Assembly: GCA_016946835.1 (NCBI GenBank)
Contig: JACVTC010000110.1
Location: 592,501-638,468 of the forward strand
Direction: 5' to 3'
Length of the DNA stretch: 45,968 bases
Source of the DNA: Neocallimastix lanati (nom. inval.)
Taxonomy: Eukaryota; Neocallimastigomycota; Neocallimastigomycetes; Neocallimastigales; Neocallimastigaceae
Shown here one piece after another: positions 42,914-45,968 of this stretch. The notes under the pieces are model-generated. The model saw only the letters and a list, made by a program, of their open reading frames with translations. It was not told where the DNA came from and searched no databases. Both the position numbers and the translations under genes were made by a program. Each line of letters begins with the position of its first letter. Position 1 is the stretch's first letter.

Positions 42914-44355
42914 ATGAGTGAAAAAGGCGAATTAGATAATAGTGGATTTAACAAACTTAACTGGTTCACCAGAATCGGTTATGGTTTAGGTGATTGTGCA
43001 CAAAATTTAATTTATCAAGTTGTTGCAGGTTACTGTGCTTTCTTCTATTCTGATGTATATATTGTTGGTAATAATACGAAGGAATCTTCATCTATTGCTG
43101 GTACAATTATGACAACAGCTCGTATTATTGATGTCATTTGGGATCCATTTGTTGGTGCCTTGTTGATAAGCACAATCCACGTTTAGGTAAATACAGAACT
43201 TATTTACTTTTCTGTGGTCTTCCATTAACTATTGGTTGTATTCTTGTTTTCTGTCCATTCGAATTCCTTAGAGGTAGTATTATCTACGCAGCTGTTACTT
43301 ATGTTCTTCTTCAAATGTTATACACTTGTGTCAATGTTCCATACGGTGCTTTAAATGCTTCATTAACAAGAGATACTCATGAAATTACGATGCTTACCTC
43401 CATTCGTATGGTTTGTGCTAATATTGGTGGTTTCTTCGTCTGGACACTTATTCCAATTTTCCTTGGTTTAGCCGCCGGAAAAGCCATTCCATGGGGATTC
43501 GTATTCTTCCAATTTGTTGGTAGTATTCCAGGTATTCTCTTCATGCCATTTGTTCCAGCTGTTAAGAAGGTTGTTGGTAAGAAGAACATGTTCTATCTCT
43601 TCGGTACTATTGCCATTATTGGTAACATCATGATCTATATTGTTAGTAAGAGTGGTGTTAATTCTGGTGATAACACTTGGATGCGTATTGCTAACTTTGT
43701 TAAGTCTACCGGTTTCACCATTATTACTGGTTACATGTGGGCTATTGTTCCAGAAGTTATTTCCTATGCTGAATACACTACTGGTCGTCGTATTGCAGGT
43801 ATTGTTAATGCCCTTACTGGTATGTTCTACAAGTTAGGTAATGCTCTTGGTGGTATTATTCCACTTTATGGTCTTCGTATTCTTGGTTATATTGCGGGTG
43901 AAGAAGAACCAAGTTCTCTTACTAAGGAACCAAAAGCCTGGTTTACTGTCATGTCCATTTATAATATTGTTGGTTTAGTCCTTCTTATTACTTGTTTCTT
44001 CGCTTCTAAGGAACGTATTGCTATGGAAGAGAAAGAAACTAAGAACGTCAAGGTTACAGATTTATTTACAGAATTTGTTCGTAACGGACCATTACGTATT
44101 ATTGCTTTATACTTCGTTACTGCTTTCACTTGTATGACTACTCAAAACACTATTAACAGTTACCTCTTTGGTATGAGCAACCAAAAAGCAGGTACTCAAG
44201 AAGGTATTCGTTGGTTAGCTTCTTTAATTCCAGCTATTTTCAATGTTGTTATGATTATCATTATCTTCTTCTACTCTTTAACTGATGAAAAGATTGATGA
44301 AATCAACAGAGAAATTGAAAGACGTCACAAGGCCTCCAACGCTGAAGAAGCTTAA
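42914..44355 (+). pseudogene. GPH/MelB-type symporter copy 4, -1 frameshift, mosaic
   Basis: Full-length relative of the other copies with the same permuted order. One T is missing in GGTGCCTTGTTG (43160-43162; others have CCTTTG), shifting the frame near residue 84 and ending the product at 90 residues. Downstream codons are intact. The N-terminal part (L7, F100) is copy 2/3-like. The C-terminal part (LLITCFF, QKAGTQ, RRHKASN) and both distant flanks are copy 1-like, so it is a recombinant. D116 is Glu here (FEFLRG). The lost base lies in a short T-run, so an assembly error is possible. Confidence 0.85.
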
Positions 44356-44700
44356 GTTATTACTCAGAGGTGATATTAAGTATGTTTTATCAACATAAAA
44401 AAGTTAAAATATTAAAACTATAAAAATATGTAAGGTTTTATATTTTAGTAAATATAATTAAAATAATAAAATAAAAAAAATTTTAATTACTTTCATTTTT
44501 GAATTAGCATTTCAATAAATGTAATATAGATTAAAAATATTAAAACTATAACAATATGTAAGGTTTTATATTTTAGTAAATATAATTAAAATAATAAAAT
44601 AAACAAATTTTAATTACTTTCATTTTTGAATTAGCATTTCAATAAATGTAATATAGATTAAAAATTGAAAGTATAATATATATATATATTTTATAAAGAA

Positions 44701-44735
<35 letters not shown>

Positions 44736-45240
44736 AAGAATAATGTATTAATAAAATTACAAAATTAGAAAGAAAAAATGATATTGTTTTAAAGAAAAAG
44801 TAATTATTTAAAAATAATAAAAATAAATAAGTAATAATAAACCAAATATAAAATATATATAAATTTGTAATATATCTTATAGTTGTAATATTTTAAAACT
44901 AAAAATAAAAATGATAAATAAAAATAATAAGATAATAAAAAAAAATAAAAATAAAAAAAAAAAAAATAAAATAAAAACAAAGACAAAAAAAAATAAAAAT
45001 GAAATGATTTTTATTTGTGTAATATTGTAAATTTGTGGTTGAATTTATAATAATTTATAGAATGGACAAAAAAAAATGGAAGACCATAGAAAAAAAAATG
45101 TAATAGTTTTTATTTGTTGTTAATATATATTGGAGAATTTTTTTATCATATTTATTAAATTTATTATTATTATTAGAGTACTTGTATACCTAAATATATA
45201 TCGTTAACATGTAATTTAATTATAAATTATAAAAATTATA
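44356..45240. other. 3' flank of copy 4, shared with copy 1
   Basis: Matches 4907-5669. A 128-base unit is doubled here (TAAGGTTTTA at 44431 and 44559) but single behind copy 1. A long A-run lies at 44702-44732. No gene. Confidence 0.82.
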
Positions 45241-45968
45241 TATTCTTAGTGAGGAATTGGGAAATGAAGAACTTTCAACAGATTGTATGTTGAAAAGTTA
45301 TTAACACTACCAATTCCATATTAAGTTCTAATGAAATGGTCAATTAATTTATAGAAACGGTTAATAAAGTTGGAGATAAAGTTCATGCTAGAGTTCCTTG
45401 TAATCTTATAGGCTCAGACTTTCCACTGCCCTTATTACATCAAGAAGCTTTCTCATGAAAAGCATGTTGCATTTTATAGAATTAAAAATTTTACTTTCGA
45501 TGATAATCTTGAAAACCTTGATGAATTTTTTAATTTGCTTCGTGAATATAAAAATTTTATGTAATATAGTCAGGTCCATTAAGTTTTCTATTAAATCAAA
45601 ACAATTTCATCAGTCGATAGAATCTGTATGTAATGATTTTCGTAACAAAAATGCTAGGAGTGCTTTGTTTAAAATTAAAGAAGCTATCTCACCCTATGTA
45701 CTCTAATTCTACTTCGTCAAGCGTTTTAAAGGACAAACAGGGTAAATTTTTTATCTTCTCATTCGGACCAATTGAATCGATTCGCTGAACATTATAGCGA
45801 ACTAGCTTCTGATGTTACCCAACATAGTCTGGATAATAAATACTGGGAAAATTTATTTGGAATTAATCCTAATAATAATCCTACTTGGGATATTAATGAT
45901 CCCATCACTATGGAAGAAATTCAAAAACACTGTGCTTGAAATGAAAAATAATAAAGCTCCTGGCCCTG
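45241..45968 (+). mobile_element. LINE E: 5'-truncated LINE, continues past the window
   Basis: Starts abruptly at ATTCTTAGTGAGGAATTGGG, which corresponds to LINE B at 11171 (the region after the endonuclease). It continues through the connector (NEMV, VHARVP, KKLSHEKHVAFYRIKNF in shifting frames), FAEHY.ELASDVTQHSL, YW, and ITMEEIQK to KNNKAPGP at the window end. Its left junction is the same base position as in the flank of copy 1 (5670). Stops and frameshifts show it is degenerate. Confidence 0.85.

Noticed and set aside
1-45968. tRNA or rRNA genes
   Set aside because: No segment with tRNA-like GC content and A/B-box spacing, and no rRNA-like block, was seen on either strand by eye; a covariance-model scan would settle it.
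1-45968. Dictyostelium-type amoeba as the source
   Set aside because: AT-richness and Asn-rich tracts would fit, but the bacterial-type GPH transporter array and coding composition fit anaerobic gut fungi better; not excluded.

Overview
This is an extremely AT-rich eukaryotic window. Intergenic DNA is mostly A/T homopolymers, AT microsatellites and duplications, and clearly richer coding islands stand out from it. The only unbroken full-length genes encode an intron-free, bacterial-type sugar:cation symporter (GPH/MelB family). Four copies lie on the + strand, starting at 3464, 28055, 37839 and 42914. The base composition, bacterial-type sugar transporter, lack of introns and LINE content fit an anaerobic gut fungus (Neocallimastigomycota) best. 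That assignment is an inference, and no marker gene settles it.

Layout. (1) 1-3463: AT-rich 5' flank with tandem duplications. (2) 3464-4906: transporter copy 1, intact. (3) 5670-24973: four degenerate non-LTR retrotransposons of one family (LINE A, B, C, D), all + strand and head to tail. Each has an APE-type endonuclease, a reverse transcriptase and a C-terminal CPCC...HW...C zinc knuckle; B carries a 1.2-kb non-autonomous DNA transposon. (4) 24977-28054: a TATAT satellite and other AT repeats, ending in a perfect 26-bp palindrome just upstream of copy 2. (5) 28055-29497: transporter copy 2, intact, followed by a duplicated, foreign-looking scrap of its own 3' end. (6) 31065-33886: a minus-strand, non-coding LTR retroelement holding a nine-unit 143-bp satellite and two families of stem-loops with conserved loops. 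(7) 37839-39282 and 42914-44355: copies 3 and 4, each broken by one single-base indel. (8) 45241 to the end: a 5'-truncated LINE (E) that shares its left junction with the LINE array behind copy 1.

Main observation. In all four transporter copies the membrane segments appear to be out of canonical order. Compared with MelB-type proteins, the order is TM1-5, then TM8-11, then TM6-loop-TM7, then TM12. Two neighbouring blocks have been exchanged, each with an even number of helices, so every helix should keep its original in/out orientation. The cation-site aspartates (D73, D77) and the TM11 lysine (K307) remain. If confirmed, this is an internally permuted, apparently maintained and amplified membrane transporter.

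The array shows how it grew. Copies 1 and 4 share about 2.3 kb of 5' flank, the 3' flank and a LINE junction. Copies 2 and 3 share their 3' flank. Copy 4 is a mosaic, with a copy 2/3-like promoter and N-terminus on a copy 1-like C-terminus and flanks. LINE-mediated unequal exchange, gene conversion and fold-back template switching (perfect palindromes of 26, 37 and 53 bp) are the likely processes.
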